A stretch of 64,000 bases of DNA from Rhodococcus tibetensis (GTDB lineage: Bacteria > Actinomycetota > Actinomycetes > Mycobacteriales > Mycobacteriaceae), in NCBI RefSeq assembly GCF_024438035.1, contig NZ_JANFQF010000012.1:142437-206436 (forward strand), in the 5' to 3' direction. Positions 54,669-62,943 of the stretch are shown here, piece by piece. Within the stretch, counting starts at the first letter, position 1. The number at the start of each line of letters is the position of its first letter. The notes under the pieces are model-generated. The model did not search any database, had not been told where the DNA came from, and saw only the letters and a program-made list of their open reading frames with translations. The position numbers and the translations under genes are program-made.

Positions 54669-55106
54669 ATGGCGATTCAGCGGATGGACCACGTGAGCGT
54701 CGTCGTCGACGACCTGAAGGCTGCTATTGCGTTCTTTGTCGAACTCGGTATGGAGCTGGAGGGCGAGGCGGCGATCGAGGGACCTTGGGTGGACCGTGTC
54801 AACGGGATCGACGGGGTCCGAGTCGACATCGCGATGATGCGGACCCCGGACGGCCATGGCCGGCTCGAGCTGACCAAGTTCCATACACCGACGGCGGTCA
54901 GCGCTGAGCCGGAGAACGCACCGAACACACTGGGCCTACGTAGCATCATGTTCGCCGTCGACGACCTCGACGCCACTGTCGCCGGCTTGCGAGCCCACGG
55001 CGCGGAACTCGTCGGCGAGGTGGCGCAGTACCAGGACAGCTACCGGCTCTGCTACGTCCGCGGCCCCGAGGGGATCATCGTCGCGTTGGCCGAGCAGCTG
55101 AGCTGA
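54669..55106 (+). CDS. VOC-family (glyoxalase/dioxygenase fold) protein
   Basis: A 145-residue protein. IQRMDHVSVVVDDLKAAIAF begins the first beta-alpha-beta unit, RLELTKFHTP is the first metal-strand Glu, SIMFAVDDLDATVAGLRAHG the second unit and CYVRGPEGIIVALAEQL the final Glu. These metal positions are those of glyoxalase I and extradiol-type proteins. The reaction is unknown. ATG 54669 has AGAGGA upstream. It is the only intact gene between two broken stretches. Confidence 0.88.
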   Translation: MAIQRMDHVSVVVDDLKAAIAFFVELGMELEGEAAIEGPWVDRVNGIDGVRVDIAMMRTPDGHGRLELTKFHTPTAVSAEPENAPNTLGLRSIMFAVDDLDATVAGLRAHGAELVGEVAQYQDSYRLCYVRGPEGIIVALAEQLS

Positions 55107-55463
55107 CAGCCCATGGCGGCCGACCTACGACCAACCAGAACACACGATGACCGGGACGGATCGTCCGAACGCCGAGTCCGTAAACGTTCGTCTCTGGAAG
55201 CGCCGAACGTAGTTAACGCGTGCCGCCAGCGCAATGTGGTGGATCCGGTCAGGGGACATGTCCGAACGCCGATCCTCCGCGACCTAGCCACCGTCGCCGG
55301 TGCCCTTCGGCGGCCGCGCCGCCACGACGGGTGAGGTTTGGTGGGCGCGAGCAGCGTTTTCCGGCTCGTCGTCGATGCGTAGCGACCGCACATTCCGATA
55401 GCCTGCCGCGATCCACCGACGAGCCGGTCGTGCTCAATGTCGTTGTGGCTGCTCCTGGGCGGG
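55107..55463. other. Gene-free stretch
   Basis: I see no gene here. Short frames on both strands are Arg/Pro-rich and have no family resemblance. The stretch separates the VOC gene from the ParA locus. Confidence 0.35.
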
Positions 55464-56054
55464 CTAGTTGATGCGTGGTCCCCGGACGAGTTCGGCGTTG
55501 CGCGGCGGGAAGGGTTCGCCATTGTTGTATTTGCGTTCGAGAACGGCGAAGTAGTGGGCGAGGGCTTCGTCGACGAGGTTGGACCAACTGTTGGGGGCGC
55601 CGGCGATGTGGCCGATGGCGGCGACGGCATTCTTGCCATTTTCGACCTTGTCGCGGTTGATGTAGACGGATTCCTGCTTCTTGTCTGCGGGGACCCGTTT
55701 GGTGGTCTTCTTCTCCTCGCCGAGGGCCACCGGCCCCGGTTGGGATTCGGCGAGGGTGGCTGCTTCTTGTGCGACGCCCACGCCCTGTTCGACGAGGTTC
55801 GGCAGTCGTGGCTTGCGGCGTTCGAGGGGGTAGTTGGCGAGTCCTGCGATGTCCACGCCCTGTTCGACGAGGTTCGGCAGTCGTGGCTTGCGGCGTTCGA
55901 GGGGATTGTTGGCGAGCCCGGGTTTACGTGTCACGCTCGTCAGGAGGTCCTTGCGACGAGTTCGCGAGTACGTCCCGTCCTGATGGGCGCCTGTGCGGGG
56001 CTGGCGGCGTTCGAGGGGGTTGTTGGCGAGGCCGGGTTTACGCGTCGCGCTCAT
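55464..56054 (-). CDS. Repeat-containing partner protein of ParA
   Basis: A 196-residue protein. Residues 1-100 carry three degenerate copies of KPGLANNPLERR(Q/K)PR, two of them followed by LPNLVEQGVDIAGLAN-type sequence; the C-terminal part (YINRDKVENGKNAVAAIGHI, AGAPNSWSNLVDEALAHYFA) could be a ribbon-helix-helix-like DNA-binding fold. ATG 56054 overlaps the parA stop by one base (TGATG), with AAAGGA inside parA. Small DNA-binding proteins coupled to a Walker-type ParA are the centromere-binding ParB/ParG partners of plasmids, so that role is likely. No known ParB domain is present. Confidence 0.7.
   Translation of the reverse strand: MSATRKPGLANNPLERRQPRTGAHQDGTYSRTRRKDLLTSVTRKPGLANNPLERRKPRLPNLVEQGVDIAGLANYPLERRKPRLPNLVEQGVGVAQEAATLAESQPGPVALGEEKKTTKRVPADKKQESVYINRDKVENGKNAVAAIGHIAGAPNSWSNLVDEALAHYFAVLERKYNNGEPFPPRNAELVRGPRIN
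55778..55904 (-). repeat. 75-bp tandem repeat inside the ParA partner gene
   Basis: A 52-base stretch at 55778-55829 recurs at 55853-55904, offset by exactly 75 bases (25 codons), so the protein frame is kept. A related segment around 55890-55962 recurs at 56008-56077 including the sequence of the start region. The number of units is probably variable between strains. Confidence 0.7.
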
Positions 56055-56812
56055 CAGGAGGTCCTTTCGACGAGTTCTTGGGCCGCGTCGCGGTAGGCGC
56101 GAGCTGCGGAGGAGGACGGTGCCCACCTGACGACGGGTTCTTCGGCGCTGTAGCTTTCGCTGACGCGAACGGACTTCGGGATGATCGTGCGCATCGTCTG
56201 GTCGGGGTAGGTCTCGCGGAGCGCGGCGAGGACCTGCTGGTCGATGACCTGGCCGAGTTCGACGCGGCCGCACAGAATGTGATTGAGCCGAGCACTGGGG
56301 TTGAGCAGCTCGACCTGCTGGGTGATGTAATTCTCGATCCGCATGAGCGCTTCGAGTTCCATGGCTCCCGTCATGACAGCGGCGAGCACTTCGGTGCAGG
56401 CGACGAGTGCGCTGATGGTCAGGTGGTCGAAGTCTCCGGGGCAGTCGAGGAGATTGAAGTCGACGTCGGGGGCGGTGGCGAGGGCTTTGCGCAGGATGCC
56501 GTGTGCACCGGGCTTCTTGAGGAAGTAGGGCCCGACGGAGTCGAGTTCCTTGGTGGCAGGAACGAGGTGAATCCCGGACGCGGTGATGGTGGTGGCATCT
56601 TCGATGCTCGCCACCATCATGAGTACCGACAGGACATCATTGTCGACGGCTTCGGGCGTGGCGCCGAGCCAGGTGGTGGCGTTGCACTGTGGGTCGAGGT
56701 CGACGACGCGGACGGTGTACCCGGCTTCGACGAGGGCTTGGGCGAGGTTGACCGCGCTCGTGGTTTTGGTGGAGCCACCTTTATGGTTGACCACTGCGAT
56801 GGTGCGGGTCAT
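56054..56812 (-). CDS. parA: ParA-family partition ATPase
   Basis: A 252-residue deviant Walker-type ATPase. NHKGGSTKTTSAVNLAQAL (residues 9-27) is the signature KGGxxKTT loop, VRVVDLDPQCNATTWLG the Walker A' region and FNLLDCPGDFDHLT the Walker B. It belongs to short ParA proteins without an N-terminal helix-turn-helix, as in plasmid type Ib loci. ATG 56812 has AAGGGACAGG upstream. Upstream (56825-56860) ATACTGA occurs twice, a possible binding site for the partner. The replication gene of a plasmid is not in the window, so this may be an integrated element. Confidence 0.88.
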   Translation of the reverse strand: MTRTIAVVNHKGGSTKTTSAVNLAQALVEAGYTVRVVDLDPQCNATTWLGATPEAVDNDVLSVLMMVASIEDATTITASGIHLVPATKELDSVGPYFLKKPGAHGILRKALATAPDVDFNLLDCPGDFDHLTISALVACTEVLAAVMTGAMELEALMRIENYITQQVELLNPSARLNHILCGRVELGQVIDQQVLAALRETYPDQTMRTIIPKSVRVSESYSAEEPVVRWAPSSSAARAYRDAAQELVERTS

Positions 56813-57020
56813 GTGGGCCTGTCCCTTCTTGTAAATATACTGACGTAGCTCAAGATACTGAACTTGGTCGAGGCCCGCGGATGAGCCGCCGATCTGAGCT
56901 GGAACATGTCTGATCCCCAACCCTTGAACGGTGGTGGCACGACACCATGCAGCGCGGGGTCCCAGTCTCTCACCGCAGCCCCGCGCTGCGCCGCCGCGTG
57001 ACTAGTTTCTTCAGTCGCAT

Positions 57021-57845
57021 TCAGGCAGGTGCCCTCGGGCTCGGTAGTGGCATTGTCGGGCTCGGTGTTGATGGCGGCGGCGCCAGTGGGAGCGTGCGAG
57101 GACGTGGCGGGGGTCGGGTGGATACCTCCAGACCAGGTGGCAGAGCGACCCGTCGGATCTCGGGCACGCTCAGTGCGATCAACTCGCTGTCGTCGCCGGG
57201 TTCTCGGGCCCCCTTTTTTGACCGGGTGACGGTGAGAAAGGTGTGCGCGAGCATCGAGAGGGTGAGGCGCCGGCACCAGCCCGCGTACTGCCGAACCTGG
57301 TAGTGGTCCAGGCCCGTCTGGCCCTTCGCGGTGTAAAAGGTTTCCTCTATCGCCCTCGTCTTCCGGCGACGGTGACAATGGTTCAAGGTGGTGCGCGCCG
57401 GGCAGTGGCACAGGTAGTACGCCAGATCCTCCGGGTCGGTGCGACCGCGGCGGGTCAGGAGCCTGTCTTCGTCGTGGCGGAGCAGGCTCATAGCGAGCAG
57501 TTCGGCTTCTTGCTCTTGTGGTTCGTCGTAGTCGGTTCGGCCGAGGGCGTTGCGGATGGCGTCGGGGGCGATGTCGGGAGCTAGTTGGACGAATGCCTGG
57601 CAATCGCTGGGTGTGCCTTCGTGTCCGAACAGGAGGTGGGCACACTCGTGATAGGAGATGAACCGTGAGTGCAGTTTCGCGGTGCTCACGGCGTAGTAGA
57701 TGATGTCGACGTCTTCGCAGTCGACGGACCAGCCACAGGGGGCGCCGTCGAGTAGGTCGGCGTTCAGTGGGCGCAATTCGATGGGCTTACCGCGCCGGCG
57801 GGACAGCCATCGACAGAATTCTTCGAAGCTCCATGGGCCTGGCAT
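57021..57845 (-). CDS. ImmA/IrrE-type metallopeptidase fused to IS701 transposase end
   Basis: A 274-residue chimeric frame. Residues 1-137 are an ImmA/IrrE-type protease: SWSFEEF-like N-terminus, FISYHECAHLLFGHEG with the zinc HECAH (residues 66-70), and the third ligand region EQEAELLAMSLLR. At about residue 138 it changes to DLAYYLCHCPARTTL, then RAIEETFYTAKGQTGLDHYQ, VRQYAGWCRRLTLSMLAHTF and LIALSVPEIRR, the C-terminus of an IS701 transposase; the rest is Pro-rich. ImmA/IrrE proteins cleave repressors of mobile elements or stress regulons. Whether the protease part still works with the foreign tail is unknown. Confidence 0.75.
   Translation of the reverse strand: MPGPWSFEEFCRWLSRRRGKPIELRPLNADLLDGAPCGWSVDCEDVDIIYYAVSTAKLHSRFISYHECAHLLFGHEGTPSDCQAFVQLAPDIAPDAIRNALGRTDYDEPQEQEAELLAMSLLRHDEDRLLTRRGRTDPEDLAYYLCHCPARTTLNHCHRRRKTRAIEETFYTAKGQTGLDHYQVRQYAGWCRRLTLSMLAHTFLTVTRSKKGAREPGDDSELIALSVPEIRRVALPPGLEVSTRPPPRPRTLPLAPPPSTPSPTMPLPSPRAPA
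57126..57434 (-). mobile_element. IS701-family transposase remnant
   Basis: Codons 138-240 of the frame above: about 100 residues from the C-terminal part of an IS701 (DDE) transposase, including the catalytic-Glu region AIEETFYTAKGQTGLDHYQV. The first 300 or so residues of the transposase and both inverted repeats are absent. The element must have inserted in, or recombined with, the protease gene and then lost its 5' part. Confidence 0.75.
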
Positions 57846-58260
57846 CTCCGCGCGTATGTCGGTGAGCTTCGTCTACGCGTTTGCGGACGACTGGGCCGAT
57901 TTCCCGCCCGGGTGTGTCTGGTCCAATCACTTTGCACCTCCGGACGGACATCTCGATCTATCTGTTACCTCTGGGTTAACTTAACTCTCCTGAGTTCCCC
58001 GAGTACTCCGGGTGCCGCTTCCATGTTGCCTCAACGCCAGCTAGATGCCGCTTTAACGACTTCGCTGACCGGCCTCGCACCAGGCGTCCGAACAGCATAT
58101 GCCCCGTCAGACGGCACCCCGGATCGACACCTCACGCCCCATAAGCCACAAACAGGCGATTCTGAAACTAATCCAAAGCGACGTTGTGTTACTCTCCCAT
58201 CCGTACGACCGTCGGCCCCGTCGCCGGAGCCTGGGCAACGCAAAACCCCAGACGTCATAG
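57846..58260. other. Gene-free region upstream of the metallopeptidase
   Basis: No gene was found. A GGTTAACTTAACTC run near 57973-57986 is AT-rich for this window and holds two TTAAC units, which could mark a promoter, a nicking site or a former element end. Nothing firmer can be said. Confidence 0.3.
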
Positions 58261-58294
58261 AGGTGAGCCCCCACCAGCAGGTGGGGGCTCACCT
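58261..58294. terminator. 15-bp perfect hairpin after the VWA gene
   Basis: AGGTGAGCCCCCACC (58261-58275) pairs perfectly with GGTGGGGGCTCACCT (58280-58294) over loop AGCA, 31 bases past the stop of the VWA gene on the minus strand and followed on the plus strand by ATTTCT. A bidirectional terminator is likely. Confidence 0.75.
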
Positions 58295-58325
58295 ATTTCT
58301 CCGTCCACGTCGGCCCGCCGAACCC

Positions 58326-60029
58326 CTACACACTGCGCAGAGCGGCAACAGCGGCGCGACCGATGATCCGACCAACCTGCGACGGATCATCGAGCACATG
58401 CGCAGAAACGCCCGGCGGCGCCGGCATCGTCCGCTCATCCGGCGCCGTCAACCACAACACCCGCACCCCACAACTGATCAGCCGCGCCACCTCCGCACAG
58501 ACCTCCACCTGATTGGGCAAATCGCCATCGGTAACGACCGCAACCAGACGCGCACCACCGCACCGGTCGAAAGAAAGTTCCCGCGACAGTGGCCGCAACG
58601 CCGCCGGCAGCCCCGAGGACGCACCACAGATCGACGGCACCGGGACCACACCGCTGTTCGCGCGAACCGGCAACAACGCCGCCGTGTGGTTCCACGTGAC
58701 CGTCGCCGTCCGACCACCGAGTTCGGCCGCCGCGCGGGCGAGCGCCCATGCAGAAACAGCAGTAGGCGCGGCGTACGCCTCCATCGAACCCGAAATATCG
58801 AGTGCGACACCAACAGTCAGACGCGGATTGTCAACAGTTCGGCGACGCGTGGACTCCCACGGGGTAGCCGTCGGGGTAACCCGCGCATGAATCTGCCCCT
58901 GCCGACGTACCAGCTGCGCGGTCCGTAATCGCCCCGGCGGCGTACCCGCACGCGATCGCGTCACGTCCACATCCCGGGCGGCCGCCGCAGCGAGCTCAGT
59001 GGCGAGTGCGCGGGCCTGCCGCTGCTCGTCGAGTACCGGTCGGCGCTGGGTTGTCGCGTGTTCACCTGCCCGGGCCTGACGGTGGTCGGCGACCATCTGG
59101 GCGGCATGCTCGCGAGCGGCTGACTTCGCTGCCTGCGCCTGCGCCTGCGGTGAGGGATCGACCACGCCCTCTGCCGCGCGCAATTCCATTGCGGCCTGCG
59201 CGGCGATCATCGCAATGGCCTTGCCCAGCGGACTGTCGACGTCCGGCGCTCCGTGACTGTGCCCTGAGCAGCCACCATCACCTTCTTCGTCGGCTCCGCC
59301 CGTGTCACCGCCTTCCGCGCCGTCTTCGAACAAGGCCGCGATACGGGCCGCAGCCGCAGCGATGGTCGCAGTGTCACCATCGGCCGCGGCAACAGCTCTG
59401 TCCGTCTGCTCACAAATCACCGCGATCTGCTCCCCCGTCAGCCACCGCCCGGCCTCGGCGTCCAAGTCCGGAAGAGAATCGACGTCGAGGACCCCGGCCA
59501 TGGCGCGGCCGCCGATCAGGATCAGCACCCTTGCCGCTTCCTCTGGGCACGTGGGATCGCCGCGCCCCAACAGATGAGCCACCGAAGCCTGCAACCAGCG
59601 CCTTGTGTCGCTGCGGCACGCCCAGACACGGCCTTCCATCCGCGGCTCTTCCAGCAGCGCCGCCCACTCGGCAACGCTCCCGGTCAGGCCCTTGCGGCGC
59701 ACAGTGTGGGTCGCGTGCCCCACCTCATGGGTGAGGACCCCGGCTAGCACCGGGAACCGTGCCCGATCCCGCGCATCGCGCAGATCGATACGGTCGGGAT
59801 CCGGGCGCCCGGGCAGTGCCTGGGCAGCATCCAGGGTGATCGTCGCGGTGCGGTGGTTGAACAGCCCCGCGGGGCGGCGCGTAGCCGGATCCTGAGGGAA
59901 GACCTGCACGAGCACATCGCCGCGGCTGGTCAGGCTCTCCGACCAGTCGGTCAGCCGGGCACCGAGGCGGCGCCAGTCGGAATGGGTGGGTGTGTCCCAG
60001 GGCGAACGCGGTGGGGTCGCGGTGGTCAT
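58326..60029 (-). CDS. HExxH metallopeptidase domain fused to a VWA domain
   Basis: A 567-residue protein. Residues about 90-140 hold LTHEVGHATHTV (HEVGH at 101-105) and a following acidic patch (LLEEPRMEGR), the layout of a zinc peptidase. Residues 240-260 are an acidic Gly/His loop, 270-350 an Ala-rich helical part. Residues 405-567 form a VWA domain with MIDAS DISGSM (411-416), TVTWNHTAALL and VAVVTDGDLPN. Such proteins are typical of actinobacterial plasmids and prophage-like islands and resemble CobT-like chelatase partners, where a MoxR/AAA ATPase is adjacent; no ATPase is found here. ATG 60029 has AGGAG. Confidence 0.8.
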   Translation of the reverse strand: MTTATPPRSPWDTPTHSDWRRLGARLTDWSESLTSRGDVLVQVFPQDPATRRPAGLFNHRTATITLDAAQALPGRPDPDRIDLRDARDRARFPVLAGVLTHEVGHATHTVRRKGLTGSVAEWAALLEEPRMEGRVWACRSDTRRWLQASVAHLLGRGDPTCPEEAARVLILIGGRAMAGVLDVDSLPDLDAEAGRWLTGEQIAVICEQTDRAVAAADGDTATIAAAAARIAALFEDGAEGGDTGGADEEGDGGCSGHSHGAPDVDSPLGKAIAMIAAQAAMELRAAEGVVDPSPQAQAQAAKSAAREHAAQMVADHRQARAGEHATTQRRPVLDEQRQARALATELAAAAARDVDVTRSRAGTPPGRLRTAQLVRRQGQIHARVTPTATPWESTRRRTVDNPRLTVGVALDISGSMEAYAAPTAVSAWALARAAAELGGRTATVTWNHTAALLPVRANSGVVPVPSICGASSGLPAALRPLSRELSFDRCGGARLVAVVTDGDLPNQVEVCAEVARLISCGVRVLWLTAPDERTMPAPPGVSAHVLDDPSQVGRIIGRAAVAALRSV

Positions 60030-60120
60030 CAGTGTTCTCCTGCGGGATTCGGTGGTGTACTCGAATCGTGTCGCCCTGAACAGGATGTGTTGCAGATACG
60101 TCAGCAGTCACCATGTAGAC

Positions 60121-60151
60121 GTGCCGGGCGCGGTAGGTCTGCGCCCGGCAC
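60121..60151 (-). terminator. 11-bp hairpin after the permease gene
   Basis: GTGCCGGGCGC (60121-60131) pairs perfectly with GCGCCCGGCAC (60141-60151) over a 9-base loop. It is about 100 bases past the permease stop in its transcription direction and also upstream of the VWA gene. Confidence 0.6.
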
Positions 60152-60252
60152 TAATCCAATCCGTCCCCGTACTCGGCACTTCGCGTGCGACCGATCCTGC
60201 GGTCAGTGGTGAGCGCGGACGGGCGATGTCACAACGTGGGAACGACCATCGG

Positions 60253-61650
60253 TCAGCCGACCGGTTGCGGTTCGTCGACGGCGTGGCGGAACCGCGAGGC
60301 TCGGTAACCGATCAACAGAACGGCGGCCCAGATCGGCACCGCATAGAGAGCGACCCTTTGGTTTTCGTCGAACGCAAGCAAGACCGTCACGAACGCGAAG
60401 AAGACCAGTGTGGCCCAGCACAGCGGCTTGGCGAAGGGCAGACGGAACGAACTCGGAGCTGCCACCCCGGCGGCTACCCGCGATCGGTATACGAGATGGC
60501 AGACGACGATGATTCCCCAGCACCAGATCCCGCCGATCGTCGCGACGGCCGAGATGTATGAGAAGGCTTGCTCCGGGACGATGGCGTTTACCACGACACC
60601 GATCAGCATGACCGCACCCGATGCCAGGATCGAAGTGGCGGGCACGTGGTCCTTGTTGGTCTTGCGGAACCGGGCGGGCGCCATCCCGTCTGAAGCGAGT
60701 TTTTTCAGCAGTCGGCCGTTGCTGTACAGGCCGGCACTACATGACGAGAGCGCCGAGGCGAGGACCACGAAGTTCATGACGGACGCGGCCGCCGGCAGAC
60801 CGAGTTGAGCGAAGCCCTTGACGAAGGGACTCTCGTTGGCGCTGAACTGGTCCCACGGGAAGAGCGAGAGCAACACGATGAGCGTTCCAACGTAGAAGAT
60901 CCCGATCCGCCAGGGAATGGAGTTGATCGCCTTGGGGAGCACCTTTTCTCGGTTGCTGGTTTCGGCCGCGGTCATACCGATCAGTTCCACACCTTGATAG
61001 GAAAAGACGACGATCTGGAAGGCGAGCAGTACGGCCAGCAGCCCTTGCGGCGCGAGGCCACCGTGAGACCAGAGGTTCTCGATGGAACCCTCGCGCCCGG
61101 CAGTGCCGAGGTTGAAGATCAGTGCGCAGGCACCGCCGATGATCAGCGCGAGGATCGTGACGATCTTGATGGAGGCGAACCAGAATTCGGCCTCGCCGAA
61201 AAAGCCGACTCTCGCCAGGTTCAGCGCCACGATCGCGACGAGTGCAACCAATGCTGTCAGATACTGCGGGATTGACGGGAACCAGAACTTTACGAAAAGG
61301 CCTGCGGCGGTGAGTTCTGCCATTCCGATAATTGTCCAGGTGAGCCAGTAGCCCCACCCCGTGATGAACCCGTAGGACGGGCCGAGGAATTCCCGTGCGT
61401 ATGCGGCGAAGCTTCCGGTAACCGGGCGGTACATCAGCAACTCGCCGAGCGCTCGCATGACGATGAAAATGAAGAATCCCGTGATCGCGTACACCGCGAT
61501 GAGGGCCGGGCCGGCGAAGCTGATGCCTTTGCCCGATCCCAGGAACAGTCCCACGCCGATCGCCCCTCCGATCGCGATCATCCGGATATGTCGAGCGTTC
61601 AGGCCGCGAGAAAGACCGTCGTCGGTCAGTTCGGGTTGGTGTGGGGCCAT
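60253..61650 (-). CDS. Amino-acid permease (APC superfamily, AAT type)
   Basis: A 465-residue permease with about twelve helices. RGLNARHIRMIAIGGAIGVG, LFLGSGKGISFAGPALIAVY, GELLMYRPVTGSFAAYAREF and VVFSYQGVELIGMTAAETSN are the AAT-family motifs (GabP, ProY, CycA-like). It imports an amino acid by proton symport; which one cannot be read. The ATG at 61650 has AGAAGGAAG. Upstream (61724-61738) is the motif shared with the GntR gene at 63675, so the two are probably co-regulated. Confidence 0.9.
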   Translation of the reverse strand: MAPHQPELTDDGLSRGLNARHIRMIAIGGAIGVGLFLGSGKGISFAGPALIAVYAITGFFIFIVMRALGELLMYRPVTGSFAAYAREFLGPSYGFITGWGYWLTWTIIGMAELTAAGLFVKFWFPSIPQYLTALVALVAIVALNLARVGFFGEAEFWFASIKIVTILALIIGGACALIFNLGTAGREGSIENLWSHGGLAPQGLLAVLLAFQIVVFSYQGVELIGMTAAETSNREKVLPKAINSIPWRIGIFYVGTLIVLLSLFPWDQFSANESPFVKGFAQLGLPAAASVMNFVVLASALSSCSAGLYSNGRLLKKLASDGMAPARFRKTNKDHVPATSILASGAVMLIGVVVNAIVPEQAFSYISAVATIGGIWCWGIIVVCHLVYRSRVAAGVAAPSSFRLPFAKPLCWATLVFFAFVTVLLAFDENQRVALYAVPIWAAVLLIGYRASRFRHAVDEPQPVG

Positions 61651-61723
61651 GAGCTTCCTTCTACGAGTAGATGCAGTCCTGGAGCCGGGACACGGACGTG
61701 ACGTGGCTCTCACGACATCCTGT

Positions 61724-61738
61724 ATGCAAAATATTGCG
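61724..61738. promoter_or_regulatory. Putative GntR operator upstream of the permease gene
   Basis: ATGCAAAATATTGCG contains the dyad GCAA-AATA-TTGC, 74 bases before the permease start. The almost identical ATGCAAAATATCGTA overlaps the start of the GntR gene (63674-63688). The rest of 61651-62001 holds no gene I can support. Confidence 0.55.
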
Positions 61739-62001
61739 TTTAGGTTGCTTTGGCAAGGCCGCGGCGAAAACTACTCGACGAAAGGGGTGCAGGTGACTAT
61801 TCGACGACGCACGCCCAGGTTTGCCTGTGGCACCAGAGCTGTTCTAGGAGCGGCACTTTCACCATGGGAATGGAGTGCTCGGCGGTAGTGACCCAACCTG
61901 ACGGGTCGAGAGCATCTCTGTTAGCCGATCGAATTCCGGCAAAGTTGGCAGCAACACCTGCCGACGAGCGGGACACCGTTCACCGCGCGGTCGCTGAACT
62001 A

Positions 62002-62023
62002 GGCCTTCACCTCTCTGAAGGCC
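62002..62023 (-). terminator. 8-bp hairpin after the hydrolase gene
   Basis: GGCCTTCA (62002-62009) pairs with TGAAGGCC (62016-62023) over loop CCTCTC, 26 bases past the hydrolase stop on the minus strand. A short terminator-like stem without a T-run. Confidence 0.45.
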
Positions 62024-62048
62024 CTGTTCCACAAGTGATCCCGGTCAG

Positions 62049-62861
62049 TCAGTGGGCCAGGAAGTTCACCATCTCGGTGTTCACCGTCTCCGGTTGTTCG
62101 AGGTAGCCGTAGTGCCCGGCGTCGGGGATCTCGATGTATCGGGCGCCCGGTATGAGGCGAGCGAGTTCGGCGGCGGATGATGACGGGATCATGCGGTCGT
62201 CGGCAAAGCCGATGGACAGGCACGGGGCAGCGATCTGTCGATACGCCGCTCTGCGATCGAAATCGGGAGCGATTCGCTTCTGCGCGAGGACGCCACGACT
62301 GTTGGCTGGAGGCGAGTACTCGAAGACGTCGAGCCACATCCGTGCGCTGCTGTCGTCTTTCAGCGTTGTCGGTGACAGGTTCAACGCTGCGGTGACGGCG
62401 GCATGGTATTTCGGGGACAGGGTCATCGGCCTGTTGGCATTCTCGAGTTCGCCCTCGACAAGGGCTTTCTGCAGCTCGTCGTACCGCGCATGACCGGCGA
62501 GGAAGACGGCCTTTTCGACCAGGTCCGGTCGAGCCAGGGCGAGTTCCTGGGCGATGCGTGCGCCGAGCGAGGTCCCGACGACGAAGGCACGTGAAGTACT
62601 GGTATCGCGAATGTGTTCGATCAGCGCCGCGGTGTCCGCAACGAGTTCGTCGATGGTGATGACGTCGAAGTTGGCGCTGCTCGGTTCGATTCCTCGGTTA
62701 TCGAAGATGCAGACCTTGAAACCTGCGGAGACCAGCGCCGGCACTTGGTGCAGCTTCCAGACCCTGCCGGGGCTGCCGGTTCCCATGATCAACACCACGA
62801 GCGGACCGTCGCCGCTGACCTCGTAGTTGAGTTGGATTTCGTTGATTGTCGCGATTGGCAT
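62049..62861 (-). CDS. Alpha/beta hydrolase
   Basis: A 270-residue hydrolase. NYEVSGDGPLVVLIMGTGSP gives the oxyanion-hole strand, VVGTSLGARIAQELA the nucleophile elbow with Ser in GTSLG, GFADDRMIP the acid and IPDAGHYGYLEQPETVN the catalytic His. This is the layout of small esterases, haloperoxidase-like or dienelactone-like enzymes; the substrate is unknown. ATG 62861 was chosen over an upstream extension because the domain starts there. It lies between the permease and the GntR gene on the same strand, so all three may act on one compound. Confidence 0.88.
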   Translation of the reverse strand: MPIATINEIQLNYEVSGDGPLVVLIMGTGSPGRVWKLHQVPALVSAGFKVCIFDNRGIEPSSANFDVITIDELVADTAALIEHIRDTSTSRAFVVGTSLGARIAQELALARPDLVEKAVFLAGHARYDELQKALVEGELENANRPMTLSPKYHAAVTAALNLSPTTLKDDSSARMWLDVFEYSPPANSRGVLAQKRIAPDFDRRAAYRQIAAPCLSIGFADDRMIPSSSAAELARLIPGARYIEIPDAGHYGYLEQPETVNTEMVNFLAH

Positions 62862-62943
62862 TCCCAATGCTTTCAGTGTGGTCCAGTTGTCGGCACATCC
62901 TGACGCGCACGGGTTAACCTGCGCGGAGTCGTGCGCCAGCGTT

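Noticed and set aside
55778..56077. Repeats in the ParA partner considered as a CRISPR array
   Set aside because: Repeat units are long, adjacent, in frame and without unique spacers of constant length.
55769..56848. 359-codon plus-strand frame opposite parA and its partner
   Set aside because: Gly/Val-rich mirror of the repeats and of parA; no start signal.
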